This document shows positions 18,552-26,993 of a stretch of 64,000 nt of DNA, in pieces. The DNA is taken from positions 10,843 through 74,842 of the forward strand of contig CAKUKM010000009.1 of NCBI GenBank assembly GCA_934663595.1, given 5' to 3'. Source of the stretch: an uncultured Clostridia bacterium. GTDB lineage: Bacteria > Bacillota > Clostridia > Christensenellales > Aristaeellaceae. The notes under the pieces are model-generated. The model was not told the DNA's origin. It searched no databases and worked only from the letters and a program-made list of their open reading frames with translations. The translations under genes were made by a program, and so were the position numbers. Every line of letters begins with the position of its first letter. The first letter of the stretch is position 1.

Positions 18552-20693
18552 ATGAATTACGCACAGATTCTTTCGTCCGAGCTCGGCATTCGCCCAGCCC
18601 AGGCGCAGGCGGTGATCGATCTGCTCGACGCCGGCAATACCATTCCCTTTATCGCCCGCTACCGCAAGGAGGCGCACGGCTCGCTCGACGATACCGTCCT
18701 GCGCGCGCTCGCCGAGCGTCTGGAATACCTGCGCGGCCTCGACAAGCGCCGCGAGGAAATCCTGCGCAGCATCGCCGATCAGCAGCAGCTGACCGACGCG
18801 CTCAAACGGAAAATCGAATCGGCCGCCACGCTTTCGGAGCTCGAAGACCTCTATCGTCCCTTCCGTCCGAAGCGCCGCACGCGCGCAACCATCGCCCGGG
18901 AGCGCGGGCTCGAGGGCCTCGCGATGTTCCTGCGGCTGCAGCCGATGCGCGGAAACGTCGATATCGAGGCGAAAAAATACCTCTCCGCCGAGGTTCCGGA
19001 CGCGCAGTCCGCGCTCGCCGGCGCGCGCGACATCCTCGCCGAAATGATCAGCGACGATGCGGACGCGCGCAAATCGCTCCGCGCACTGATGAATCGCCGG
19101 GGCGTTCTGATCAGCCGCGCCGCGAAGGACGAGGACAGCGTTTACCGCCTGTATTACGATTATTCCGAGCCGGTTTTGCGCGCGCAGCCGCACCGCATTC
19201 TCGCAATCAATCGCGGCGAGCGCGAAGAATTCCTGAAGGTCTCCGTGTCCGTTCCGGAGGACGAGGCGATCGCCCTTCTGAATCGCGCCTACGTCCGCGC
19301 CGGCTCCGTTGCCGAGGGCGAAATGCGCGCCGCGTGCGAGGACGCGTGGGACCGGCTGATCGCGCCGTCGCTGGAGCGCGAGGCCCGCTCGGAGCTCACC
19401 GACCGCGCAAACGAATCGGCCATCCGCGTGTTTTCCGAAAACCTGTATCAGCTGCTGATGACGCCGCCGATTCGCGGCCACGCGACGCTGGGCGTGGACC
19501 CGGGCTTCCGCACCGGCTGCAAGCTCGCCGCGATCGACGCGACCGGCAAGGTGCTCGAAACGGGCGTGGGCTATTTTACGCTGCCCGTTCACGAGCGGCA
19601 GAAGGAGCAGGCGAAGCAGCTGATTCTGAATATGATTCGCCGCCACAATATCACGGCCATTGCAATCGGCAACGGCACCGCGTCGCGCGAGAGCGAGAAA
19701 TTCATCGCGTCGATTCTCCCGGAGGTTCCGGGCGTGAAATACATGATCGTGAGCGAGGCCGGCGCGTCGGTCTATTCGGCGAGCGAGCTGGCCGCGAAGG
19801 AATTTCCGGATTACGACGTATCGCTCCGCAGCGCGGTTTCGATTGCGCGGCGCATGCAGGACCCGCTGGCCGAGCTGGTCAAGATCGATCCCAAATCCAT
19901 CGGCGTGGGCCAGTACCAGCATGATTTGAAGCAGAATAAGCTGGCCGAGGCGCTGGGCGGCGTGGTCGAATCGTGCGTAAACACGGTCGGCGTGGAAATC
20001 AGCACCGCGTCGGCGGCGCTGCTGGAGCATGTCGCGGGCGTGGGCCCGGCGCTGGCGAAGAATATCGTCGCCTATCGCGAGGAAAACGGCATTCCCAGCC
20101 GCGCGGCGCTGAAGAAGGTGCCGAAGCTCGGCGCGAAGGCGTTTGAGCAGTGCGCGGGCTTCCTGCGCGTGCGCGACAGCGCAAATCCCCTCGACGCAAC
20201 CGCCGTTCACCCGGAGAGCTATCCGGTCGCAAAGCGGCTGCTGGAAACGCTTTCCTGCGATTTAAAGGCGCTGAAGGGCGGCGGCATTCGCGATATTTCC
20301 GCCCGCGCGCAGGAATATGGGCTGGACGCGCTCGCAAAGGAGCTCGGAATCGGCCGGCCGACGCTTTCGGACATTCTCGCGGAGCTCACGAAGCCCGGCC
20401 GCGATCCGCGCGACGATCTGCCCGCGCCGGTGCTCAGCGCGTCCGTTCTGGAAATGAGCGATTTAAAGCCCGGCATGGAGCTGACCGGCACGGTGCGCAA
20501 CGTCGTCGATTTCGGCGCGTTTGTGGATATCGGCGTGCATCAGGACGGCCTGGTGCACCTGTCGCGCATGGCCGACCGCTTCATTCGCCATCCGAGCGAG
20601 GTGGTCAAGGTCGGCGACGTAATCAAAGTCTGGGTTCTGGAGGTCGACGAAAAGAAAAAGCGCATCGCCCTGACCATGCTCCGGCCGGATTGA
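18552..20693 (+). CDS. tex: Tex-family RNA-binding protein
   Basis: A 713-residue Tex protein. Order: N-terminal helical Tex domain (1-190), YqgF-like RNase H fold (about 320-450, with LGVDPGFRTGCKLA), helix-hairpin-helix region (about 490-560, GVGPALAKNIVAYREENG) and a C-terminal S1 domain (about 640-710, GMELTGTVRNVVDFGAFVDIG). The ATG at 18552 follows TGGAGG by five bases. Tex binds RNA and links to transcription and RNase activity. The stop codon overlaps the promoter of the next gene. Confidence 0.95.
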   Translation: MNYAQILSSELGIRPAQAQAVIDLLDAGNTIPFIARYRKEAHGSLDDTVLRALAERLEYLRGLDKRREEILRSIADQQQLTDALKRKIESAATLSELEDLYRPFRPKRRTRATIARERGLEGLAMFLRLQPMRGNVDIEAKKYLSAEVPDAQSALAGARDILAEMISDDADARKSLRALMNRRGVLISRAAKDEDSVYRLYYDYSEPVLRAQPHRILAINRGEREEFLKVSVSVPEDEAIALLNRAYVRAGSVAEGEMRAACEDAWDRLIAPSLEREARSELTDRANESAIRVFSENLYQLLMTPPIRGHATLGVDPGFRTGCKLAAIDATGKVLETGVGYFTLPVHERQKEQAKQLILNMIRRHNITAIAIGNGTASRESEKFIASILPEVPGVKYMIVSEAGASVYSASELAAKEFPDYDVSLRSAVSIARRMQDPLAELVKIDPKSIGVGQYQHDLKQNKLAEALGGVVESCVNTVGVEISTASAALLEHVAGVGPALAKNIVAYREENGIPSRAALKKVPKLGAKAFEQCAGFLRVRDSANPLDATAVHPESYPVAKRLLETLSCDLKALKGGGIRDISARAQEYGLDALAKELGIGRPTLSDILAELTKPGRDPRDDLPAPVLSASVLEMSDLKPGMELTGTVRNVVDFGAFVDIGVHQDGLVHLSRMADRFIRHPSEVVKVGDVIKVWVLEVDEKKKRIALTMLRPD

Positions 20694-20718
20694 CGCGCGC
20701 GTGGAATTCCGCTATAAT
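20690..20718 (+). promoter_or_regulatory. Promoter for the nucleotidyltransferase gene
   Basis: TTGACG (20690-20695, overlapping the tex stop codon), 17-bp spacer, TATAAT (20713-20718). Confidence 0.7.
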
Positions 20719-20758
20719 AGGATTCAGAAAGTGCAACAGATACGGGGGAGGCAACAGC

Positions 20759-21664
20759 ATGAATAAACCTACGCTGGTGATTATGGCGGCGGGCATGGGC
20801 AGCCGGTTCGGCGGCTGCAAGCAGATTACGCCCGTGGACGCGGACGGACATATCATTATCGACTATTCGATTTACGATGCGGTGCGCGCGGGCTTCGGCT
20901 CGGTCGTGTGCGTCATCAAGCCGGAAATGGAAAGCGATTTCCGCGCGGCGATCGGCGACCGCATTGCCGAGCACGTGGATCTGCATTACGCCTATCAGAC
21001 GATCGATCGCCTGCCCGCGGGCTATTCCGTTCCCGAGGGCCGCACGAAGCCGTGGGGCACGGCGCACGCGGTGCTGTGCGCAAAGAATCTCGTTTCCGGC
21101 GCGTTTGCCGCAATTAACGCCGACGATTTCTACGGCGCGGGCGCTTTCCGCGAGGCGGCGCGCTTCCTTTCCGCCCCGCACGCCGAGAACGAGCATGCGA
21201 TGGTGGCCTATCGCGTTGAAAACACGCTCACGGAGAATGGCTCCGTATCGCGCGGCGTGTGCACAGTCAAGGACGGCCTGCTCTCCGGCATTGTCGAGCG
21301 CACGCAGATCGTCCCGTGCGAGGGCGGCGCGAAGTTCATCGAGGGCGCGGAGGAGACGTTCCTGCCCGCCGGCACGCCGGTTTCGATGAACCTGTGGGCG
21401 TTTTCGCATTCCATGCTGGAGGAAATGGAGGCCCGCTTCCCCGCCTGGCTGGAGGAAAACGTGGCGAAGAACCCGCTGAAATGCGAATACTTCCTGCCGC
21501 TGATTCCGAATCTGCTGATTCAGGAGGGCAAGGGCAGCGTGCGCGTGCTGAACACGGCCGAGCGCTGGTATGGCGTTACGTATCATGCGGATCTGGAAAA
21601 GGTGCAGGCCGCGATCGAGCAGATGCGCGTCTCCGGCCAGTACCCGCGAAAGCTCTGGAAATAA
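20759..21664 (+). CDS. Nucleotidyltransferase family protein (sugar-nucleotide synthesis type)
   Basis: A 301-residue protein that opens with LVIMAAGMGSRFGG, the nucleotide-binding loop of NTP-transferases such as glucose-1-phosphate thymidylyltransferase. KPWGTAHAVL and AAINADDFYG (metal-binding Asp) complete the family pattern. GGGGGAGG precedes the ATG. The sugar is not identifiable. It is a single-gene unit between its own promoter and terminator. Confidence 0.85.
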   Translation: MNKPTLVIMAAGMGSRFGGCKQITPVDADGHIIIDYSIYDAVRAGFGSVVCVIKPEMESDFRAAIGDRIAEHVDLHYAYQTIDRLPAGYSVPEGRTKPWGTAHAVLCAKNLVSGAFAAINADDFYGAGAFREAARFLSAPHAENEHAMVAYRVENTLTENGSVSRGVCTVKDGLLSGIVERTQIVPCEGGAKFIEGAEETFLPAGTPVSMNLWAFSHSMLEEMEARFPAWLEENVAKNPLKCEYFLPLIPNLLIQEGKGSVRVLNTAERWYGVTYHADLEKVQAAIEQMRVSGQYPRKLWK

Positions 21665-21669
21665 AGGCA

Positions 21670-21703
21670 ATCTCCCGGCTCGCTGCAGTCGGGAGATGTT
21701 TTT
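21670..21703 (+). terminator. Terminator after the nucleotidyltransferase gene
   Basis: Stem ATCTCCCG / CGGGAGAT, 12-base loop, then GTTTTT. Confidence 0.85.
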
Positions 21704-21713
21704 GTCAAAACAA

Positions 21714-21754
21714 ACGGGGCGCTCTTTCCTTGAAGAGTGCCCCGTCGTTTTTTT
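21714..21754. terminator. Hairpin between convergent genes, probably bidirectional
   Basis: A 13-bp stem (ACGGGGCGCTCTT with GAAGAGTGCCCCGT) with TTTTTTT on its right side; it overlaps the stop codon of the small OadG-like gene. Confidence 0.75.
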
Positions 21755-21884
21755 ACTTTTTGCTCGTGATCTTATTCAGAATCGCCGTAACCCCGATGAT
21801 CACGATCGTGACCGCAAACACGCCCGCCCAGCCGAGCATCGCCTTCGGAAAAACCTCCAGCATTCCCTTCGGATCAAAATGCAT
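21753..21884 (-). CDS. Small single-span protein, OadG-like partner of the sodium-pump subunit
   Basis: A 43-residue protein, MHFDPKGMLEVFPKAMLGW, then a hydrophobic segment (about 19-36) and a Lys-rich tail. A strong AAGGAGGAG site lies upstream and the gene starts 16 bp after the OadB-like gene, so it is in the same operon. Decarboxylase sodium pumps contain a small membrane gamma subunit that holds the complex together. This protein is shorter than OadG but the position fits. Confidence 0.7.
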   Translation of the reverse strand: MHFDPKGMLEVFPKAMLGWAGVFAVTIVIIGVTAILNKITSKK

Positions 21885-21899
21885 ATTCTCTCCTCCTTA

Positions 21900-23015
21900 T
21901 CAGCCGAACAGCGCCAGCAGCAGGCCGCCCGCAAGCACCGATGCGATCTGGCCCGAAACGTTCACGCCCACCGCGTGCATCAGCAGGAAGTTCTGGTTGT
22001 CCTCCTCCAGACCCAGCTTGTTGATCACGCGCGCCGACATCGGGAACGCAGAGATGCCCGCCGCGCCGATCATCGGGTTGATCTTCTTCTTCAGGAACAG
22101 ATTCAGAATCTTCGCGATCATTACGCCGCCGATCGTATCGAACACGAACGCGACCAGGCCGAGGCCGAGAATCAGCAGCGTGTTCCACGTCAGGAACTGC
22201 TCCGCGCGCATATTCGCCGCAATCGTAATGCCCAGGAACAGCGTTACCAGATTCGCCAGCGTCTTCTGCGCCGTTTCGGAAAGGCCGTTCAGCACGCCGC
22301 ATTCGCGAATCAGATTGCCGAACATCAAAAATCCGATCAGCGCCACGCTGCGCGGCGAAACCAGACCCGCAATCACGGTAATCACGATCGGGAACAGGAT
22401 CTTCGTGGTCTTCGAGACCTCGTGCGGCGCGTATTCCATGCGGATCAGGCGCTCCTTGCGCGTCGTGCACAGCTTGATTACCGGCGGCTGCACGATCGGC
22501 ACCAGCGCCATATACGAATACGCCGCCACGACGATCGCGCCGATATAGCCGGATTTCATGATGTTTGCAACGACGATCGAGGTCGGGCCGTCCGCCGCGC
22601 CGATGACCGCGATCGAAACCGCGTCCGGAAGAGAAAAGCCCAGCAGCTTTGCCATCAGAAGCGTAAAGAAGATGCCGAACTGCGCCGCCGCGCCGAAGAT
22701 CATCAGCTTCGGATTGGCAAGCAACGGCGTGAAATCAATCATCGCGCCGATGCCCACGAACAGAAGCAGCGGGAACAGCTCATTGGCGATGCCGGCGTTG
22801 TACAGAATGTTCATTACGCCCTCTTCGTCGTAAATCGCCTGCGTCACCGCGCCGGACAGCGGAATATTTGCCAGAATTGCGCCAAAGCCAATCGGCAGCA
22901 GCAGCGAGGGCTCCATTTCCTTCTTGATCGCCAGATAGATCAGCGCGCCGCCGATCACCCACATCACGACCTGCTGCCAGGTCAGGCTCTGAAAAGTCTC
23001 CAATAAAACGCCCAA
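21900..23015 (-). CDS. Sodium ion-translocating decarboxylase beta subunit (OadB/GcdB-like)
   Basis: A 371-residue polytopic protein of the OadB/GcdB/MmdB family, which couples decarboxylation of a biotin-bound carboxyl group to Na+ export. FPLLLFVGIGAMIDF and AVIGAADGPTSIVVANIMKSGYIGAI (conserved Asp) are family hallmarks. TTG at 23015 is the likely start, six bases after GGAGGGG; the ATG at 23060 lies inside the leader terminator. No alpha subunit or biotin carrier is nearby, so partners must be encoded elsewhere. Expression is probably controlled by the yybP-ykoY-like leader. Confidence 0.88.
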   Translation of the reverse strand: MGVLLETFQSLTWQQVVMWVIGGALIYLAIKKEMEPSLLLPIGFGAILANIPLSGAVTQAIYDEEGVMNILYNAGIANELFPLLLFVGIGAMIDFTPLLANPKLMIFGAAAQFGIFFTLLMAKLLGFSLPDAVSIAVIGAADGPTSIVVANIMKSGYIGAIVVAAYSYMALVPIVQPPVIKLCTTRKERLIRMEYAPHEVSKTTKILFPIVITVIAGLVSPRSVALIGFLMFGNLIRECGVLNGLSETAQKTLANLVTLFLGITIAANMRAEQFLTWNTLLILGLGLVAFVFDTIGGVMIAKILNLFLKKKINPMIGAAGISAFPMSARVINKLGLEEDNQNFLLMHAVGVNVSGQIASVLAGGLLLALFG

Positions 23016-23036
23016 TCCAACCCCTCCAATCAATAT

Positions 23037-23084
23037 AAAAAAGCGAGACCTCTTGCGCATATACGCAAAAAAGTCTCGCTTTTT
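23037..23084 (-). terminator. Leader terminator of the oadB-like operon
   Basis: Read leftward, AAAAGCGAGAC pairs with GTCTCGCTTTT, followed by more T. An inner GCG/CGC stem closes the loop. The GCGAGAC arm is shared with the upstream aptamer-like sequence, as expected for a riboswitch expression platform. Confidence 0.8.
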
Positions 23085-23168
23085 AATCCAACAGCGGGCC
23101 GTTTCCGGCCGTGATTGACGCTTGCTGGCACGGATTTCTCCGCAAGCTACTCCCTCTCGTGCCCTGAT
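23075..23168 (-). promoter_or_regulatory. yybP-ykoY-like (manganese) riboswitch candidate
   Basis: Read leftward, the leader holds GGGAGTAGC, then a stem (GCTTGC... GCAAGC), GTCAAT, a GGCCGGAAACGGCC hairpin, GCTGTTGG and finally GCGAGAC. The order and spacing match my recollection of the yybP-ykoY class, which senses Mn2+. GGGGAGUAG, GUCAA, GGAAAC and GCRAGAC are its hallmarks. The last element can pair either in the aptamer or in the terminator. I identified it by eye without a covariance model. The gene it controls here is unusual for this class. Confidence 0.68.
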
Positions 23169-23177
23169 TGATTATAG

Positions 23178-23206
23178 ATTATACCTTCGCGCCGGCCGTC
23201 TGTCAA
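23178..23206 (-). promoter_or_regulatory. Promoter of the riboswitch/oadB-like transcript
   Basis: Read leftward: TTGACA (23201-23206), 17-bp spacer, TATAAT (23178-23183): full consensus. Confidence 0.85.
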
Positions 23207-23222
23207 GCGCTTTTTGAATAAA

Positions 23223-23882
23223 TCAGTCCTCTTCCTCGCCGAGCTTCTTGCGCATCGAGCGCAGCTTCTCGCACGCGCCCGCCAGCTGGCTTTCCACACT
23301 GCCGAGCAGCTGATACGCATCGTGATTCGCCTTCAGGCGCATCTCGTCCGCGTCCACGCGCGCCTCGTTGCGAATGCTGCGCGCATCCTCGTCCGCCCTG
23401 CGAACCACTTCGCTCTCGGCAACCATGCGATCCGCGCGCTCCTGCGCGTCCGCCACGATCGCGTTCGCCTCGGCCTCCGCGTCGGACAGGATCTGCGCCG
23501 CCTCCTCGTTGGCTCGCTGCGTCGCCTGCTTCGCGCGCAGCTCGCTCTCCGCAACGCGCTTCATCGCCTTTTCAGACGCGAGATTCAGAATGCGATCCTT
23601 TTCCGCGCCCATTTTCTGGCAGAACAGAATCGCCGCCGGCAGATTCTTTTCCAGATCGTCGATGATCATCATGCAGGAATCGCTGTCCACCAGAGAGCGC
23701 CCGGTCAGCGGAATGCGCTTGCCCATCTGAATCATCGTGCGCAGATGGCCGAGAAGCTCCATAAAAAAGCCCATATCGTCGATCTCGTCCGGCTGCGCCT
23801 GAATGGGATCCTCCTCCGGCGCGGCCGTATCGCGAGATTCGACCTCTTCATCGGTATAATAATGCTGCTGGTCGCGATCCAT
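23223..23882 (-). CDS. Coiled-coil protein (V-ATPase subunit H/DivIVA-like), function unknown
   Basis: A 219-residue soluble protein. The first 40 residues are acidic and probably disordered. From about 90 to the end it is a nearly continuous charged coiled coil (repeats such as ANEEAAQILSDAEAEANAIV). Such proteins next to coaD are often annotated as ATPase-like or DivIVA-like. It starts 2 bp after the coaD stop, so it is the last gene of rsmD-coaD-this gene. A scaffolding role is possible but unproven. Confidence 0.75.
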   Translation of the reverse strand: MDRDQQHYYTDEEVESRDTAAPEEDPIQAQPDEIDDMGFFMELLGHLRTMIQMGKRIPLTGRSLVDSDSCMMIIDDLEKNLPAAILFCQKMGAEKDRILNLASEKAMKRVAESELRAKQATQRANEEAAQILSDAEAEANAIVADAQERADRMVAESEVVRRADEDARSIRNEARVDADEMRLKANHDAYQLLGSVESQLAGACEKLRSMRKKLGEEED

Positions 23883-23884
23883 CC

Positions 23885-24382
23885 TTAGACCTTCCTTTCC
23901 ATCGCCGGCGAAACACCGAAAACGTCATAGATTTGTTGAATGATTTCCTTCGGCGCCATCCGATCAATCGGCGCGCCGTGCGATGCGCAATCGCGCACAA
24001 TCGTCGAGGAAATCATGCCATATTCGGGCCGGCTGGTTAAAAAAACCGTCTCCACACCGCCGATCAAGCGGTTGGCCTCCGCCATCTGCATTTCAAACGT
24101 CAGGTCGTCCGGCCCGCGCAGGCCCCGGACAATCACGTCCGCGCCCTCGCGCCTGACCAGATCCACGAGCAGGCCCTGCCCCGACACCACGCGCACGTTT
24201 TTCATGCCCGCCGTGACCGTTTTGAGCATTTCCTCCCGCATTTCGGTCGAAAACAGATATTTCTTTTCCGCCTGCGAAAGCACCGCGACGATCAGCTCGT
24301 CAAACATCGCGCTCGCGCGGGAAATAATATCCATATGCCCGTTTGTGGGCGGCGAAAAGCTGCCCGCGTAGATGGCTTTCAT
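23885..24382 (-). CDS. coaD: Phosphopantetheine adenylyltransferase
   Basis: CoaD (165 residues, family norm about 160) makes dephospho-CoA from 4'-phosphopantetheine and ATP. GSFSPPTNGHMD (8-19) carries the TxGH nucleotidyltransferase motif and ISSTIVRD the ISSTxxR motif. It overlaps the rsmD stop by 4 bp (ATGA), the standard rsmD-coaD pairing. Confidence 0.97.
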   Translation of the reverse strand: MKAIYAGSFSPPTNGHMDIISRASAMFDELIVAVLSQAEKKYLFSTEMREEMLKTVTAGMKNVRVVSGQGLLVDLVRREGADVIVRGLRGPDDLTFEMQMAEANRLIGGVETVFLTSRPEYGMISSTIVRDCASHGAPIDRMAPKEIIQQIYDVFGVSPAMERKV

Positions 24383-24936
24383 CGCGCCTCCCTGACAAAT
24401 TCAACGCTCGTGCCGCCGTAGGTGCGCGTGTCATACCGCTCAAATCCGTCCGGCAGCGAAATCTGCGCATCCGCCGCCCTTTCGAGCAGGCAAATGCAAT
24501 CCTCCCCCAGCAATCCGCGCGCGCGCAGCCGCGTCAGCGCGTCCGCATAGGCGTCCGCCATCCGATACGGCGGATCCAAAAACACCAAATCGAAGCGCAC
24601 GTCTCTCATCGCGTCGATCGCGGCGCGATAATCTGCGCGCAGGATCTTCACCCGCTCGGGCGCCGCGTCCTTCAGCACGCTCCGGCTGTTGCGCTCAATG
24701 GCGCGAATCGCCTCGCGCCCGCTGTCCACAATCACCGCGTGCTCCGCGCCCCGGCTCAGCGCCTCCAGCGCCATCGCGCCCGTGCCGCCGAACAGATCCA
24801 GCACCTCCGCGTCCCACACCCGCGCGGACAGTATATTGAATACCGATTCGCGAATGCGATCCGCCGTGGGCCGCGTATCCTCGCCCGCCGGCGCGAAAAG
24901 CTTCCGTCCGCGGGCCTCTCCCGAAATGATGCGCAT
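24379..24936 (-). CDS. rsmD: 16S rRNA (guanine966-N2)-methyltransferase
   Basis: RsmD (185 residues) methylates G966 of 16S rRNA. MRIISGEARGRKLFAP is the conserved start, VLDLFGGTGAMALEALSRGA binds S-adenosylmethionine and FLDPPY is the N6/N2 methylase active-site motif. It is the first gene of the rsmD-coaD operon. Confidence 0.96.
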   Translation of the reverse strand: MRIISGEARGRKLFAPAGEDTRPTADRIRESVFNILSARVWDAEVLDLFGGTGAMALEALSRGAEHAVIVDSGREAIRAIERNSRSVLKDAAPERVKILRADYRAAIDAMRDVRFDLVFLDPPYRMADAYADALTRLRARGLLGEDCICLLERAADAQISLPDGFERYDTRTYGGTSVEFVREAR

Positions 24937-24960
24937 AGTTCACCTATTGGGTTTGTCGTA

Positions 24961-24989
24961 ATTATATCACAATTAAGCCGTATATGCAA
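24961..24989 (-). promoter_or_regulatory. Promoter for rsmD-coaD
   Basis: Read leftward: TTGCAT (24984-24989), 17-bp spacer, TATAAT (24961-24966), 25 bp before rsmD. Confidence 0.7.
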
Positions 24990-25009
24990 ATGATTTTTTC
25001 GAAATTTTA

Positions 25010-25645
25010 TCAAATTTCAGGCTTCATTGTGCGAGGGAGCTTATTTTTTTTGACGATGCGCGAGCGCGCCTTGGCGCGGCGGCGACCGTCGGCCATCGCC
25101 TGTTCGGTCTTTTTCCACAGCTTCGGACCCTGCATATAGCCCCAGAACTGGAACAGCGGCAGAATAAACGGCGAAATCATCAAGACCAGTATGATATCCG
25201 TCGTCAGGAATTCATACGTCTCGTGCCAGGCGGCGATCAGCGGCCAATACGGCATCGTAACCGCCCAGGAAACCAGCCGGGCCACGAACTGCACCATCAC
25301 CGGCGCGCCCACGAGCATGATGATGATGTAGATCGCATTGATCGAATACGAAAAGACCGCGCCGGCGAAAATCGCGCGCACGCCGTTGGAAACGCTCCAC
25401 ATCTGCGAAAGCATCTTCTTGTCCGCCTTGTCGAGGCCGACATTCTGAACCGACTTGCTCACCGCGCACGCCTCGTGTCCGGCGGTCTGGCCTTGGCGGA
25501 ACACCATCAGGCAGCCGCCCAGCAGCAGCGCGATACCAACGCCGACCCACAGCCCCGTAACGCCGAACGAGAACACCATAAACCCGAGCACAACCAGCAA
25601 AACCTTAATCGCCAGCGTACTGCGCCACATTTCCGTTACGTTCAC
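25010..25645 (-). CDS. Multi-span membrane protein of unknown function
   Basis: A 211-residue protein with hydrophobic segments at about 12-28, 30-46, 90-115, 118-140 and 150-170, and a very basic C-terminal tail (RRRAKARSRIVKKNKLPR). I do not recognise the family. It follows alr on the same strand with a 26-bp gap and is probably cotranscribed. Confidence 0.65.
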   Translation of the reverse strand: MNVTEMWRSTLAIKVLLVVLGFMVFSFGVTGLWVGVGIALLLGGCLMVFRQGQTAGHEACAVSKSVQNVGLDKADKKMLSQMWSVSNGVRAIFAGAVFSYSINAIYIIIMLVGAPVMVQFVARLVSWAVTMPYWPLIAAWHETYEFLTTDIILVLMISPFILPLFQFWGYMQGPKLWKKTEQAMADGRRRAKARSRIVKKNKLPRTMKPEI

Positions 25646-25671
25646 TCAACGCCTCTCCTCTCTTTGGTCTG

Positions 25672-26760
25672 CTACGCATACACGCGCGGAACGCGTGCGG
25701 TAAATCCGAGCATAATCTCATAGCCGATGGTTTCCGCCTTCTCCGCCAGCTCGTCCGGCGTAATCCGGTCGTCCCCCTGCGCGCCCATCAGCACCACCGT
25801 ATCGCCCACGGCGGCGTCCGGAACGTCCGTTACGTCCACCATCAGCATATCCATGCACACATTGCCGATCACCGGCGCGCGCCGTCCCCGGATCAGCACC
25901 TCCGCGCGATTGCCGAGCAGACGCGGATACCCGTCCCCATAGCCGATCGGCAGCGTCATTACGCGCGTTCTGCGCGCCGCCGTGAAGGTTCTTCCATATC
26001 CGACAGTATCTCCCGGTTCGATCGTCTCCATGCGAATGGGCATGGAAATCAGCGTTTGCGCGTATTGAAGCTCCGGAACCTCCGGCATGCCGCCGCCATA
26101 TAGCGCGATGCCCGCGCGCACCATGTCGTGCTGATACCGCGGATTCAGCATTGCCGACGAAGCCGCCGCATGCGCAATCGGCGAATAGCCCGCCGCGCGC
26201 ACAATCTGAATCGCCCGCTCGAACCGCGCGTTCTGCGCCTCCGTGAACTCCGGATCGTTTTCCGCCACGCAGAAATGGGTGAAAATCCCCTCCATTTCCA
26301 CATGCGGGCACTTCTTCCATGCGTCCAGCAGCGCCTTCAGCGCGTCCTCGCCGCGCACGCCGATGCGCGCCATGCCGGTATCGACCTTCAAATGCGCCTT
26401 CGCCGTGACGTTCAGCTTCTTCGCCTCGTCCTCCAGCTCCATCAGCATTTCCGGCTCGTAAACCGCCTGAGACGCGCCGAGACGCACCGCCTCGCGCACG
26501 CTCTCCTCGCACGCGCCGCCCAGAATCACGATCATTTGCCGAATGCCCGCCTCGCGCAGCTCGCGCGCCTCCTCCACGATCGCCACCGCAAACGCGTCGG
26601 CCACGCCGGAAAGCGCCGGAGCCAGCTTCGCCGCGCCGTGGCCGTAGGCGTCCGCCTTGACCACGCACAACATCCGAACGGATTCGGGAATTCTCGATCG
26701 GAGCACGCGCGCATTTTCCACCAGCGTTTCGATGGAAACCCTCATGTACGTTCTTCTCAC
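25672..26760 (-). CDS. alr: Alanine racemase
   Basis: A 362-residue PLP enzyme that makes D-alanine for peptidoglycan. Lys35 in VVKADAYGHG binds PLP. GYGRTF holds the second catalytic Tyr and MVRAGIALYGG is typical. GTG at 26760 (MRRTYMRVSIETL) is preferred because GGAGGCG lies ten bases upstream and the family start reads RRTY; the ATG at 26745 is an alternative. A membrane protein gene follows. Confidence 0.95.
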   Translation of the reverse strand: MRRTYMRVSIETLVENARVLRSRIPESVRMLCVVKADAYGHGAAKLAPALSGVADAFAVAIVEEARELREAGIRQMIVILGGACEESVREAVRLGASQAVYEPEMLMELEDEAKKLNVTAKAHLKVDTGMARIGVRGEDALKALLDAWKKCPHVEMEGIFTHFCVAENDPEFTEAQNARFERAIQIVRAAGYSPIAHAAASSAMLNPRYQHDMVRAGIALYGGGMPEVPELQYAQTLISMPIRMETIEPGDTVGYGRTFTAARRTRVMTLPIGYGDGYPRLLGNRAEVLIRGRRAPVIGNVCMDMLMVDVTDVPDAAVGDTVVLMGAQGDDRITPDELAEKAETIGYEIMLGFTARVPRVYA

Positions 26761-26808
26761 GATCCAATCGCCTCCGTCCGCCTGCCGCAAAGCATCCTAT
26801 GAGCTTTT

Positions 26809-26837
26809 ATTATAGCTTATTTCCGCCCAAATTGCAA
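26809..26837 (-). promoter_or_regulatory. Promoter for alr
   Basis: Read leftward: TTGCAA (26832-26837), 17-bp spacer, TATAAT (26809-26814). Confidence 0.65.
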
Positions 26838-26931
26838 CGTTTCCGCCTTATTTCAAGCAAAATTCACAGGAAATTATCGCGCCGTGCTTGAAAGCCGGGC
26901 AAATTGGCGCATTGAAAAGAAGAAAAACCTA

Positions 26932-26961
26932 TTGCAAACAGCGCGCAAACCGTGTTATAAT
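26932..26961 (+). promoter_or_regulatory. Promoter for the DUF624 gene
   Basis: TTGCAA (26932-26937), 18-bp spacer, TATAAT (26956-26961), 32 bp before the start. Confidence 0.6.
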
Positions 26962-26993
26962 AAGAAATAAATTTAAACCAAGGGGATACGCGC

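Noticed and set aside
23016..23060. ATG at 23060 as start of the oadB-like gene
   Set aside because: It lies in the leader terminator hairpin; the TTG at 23015 has the ribosome site.
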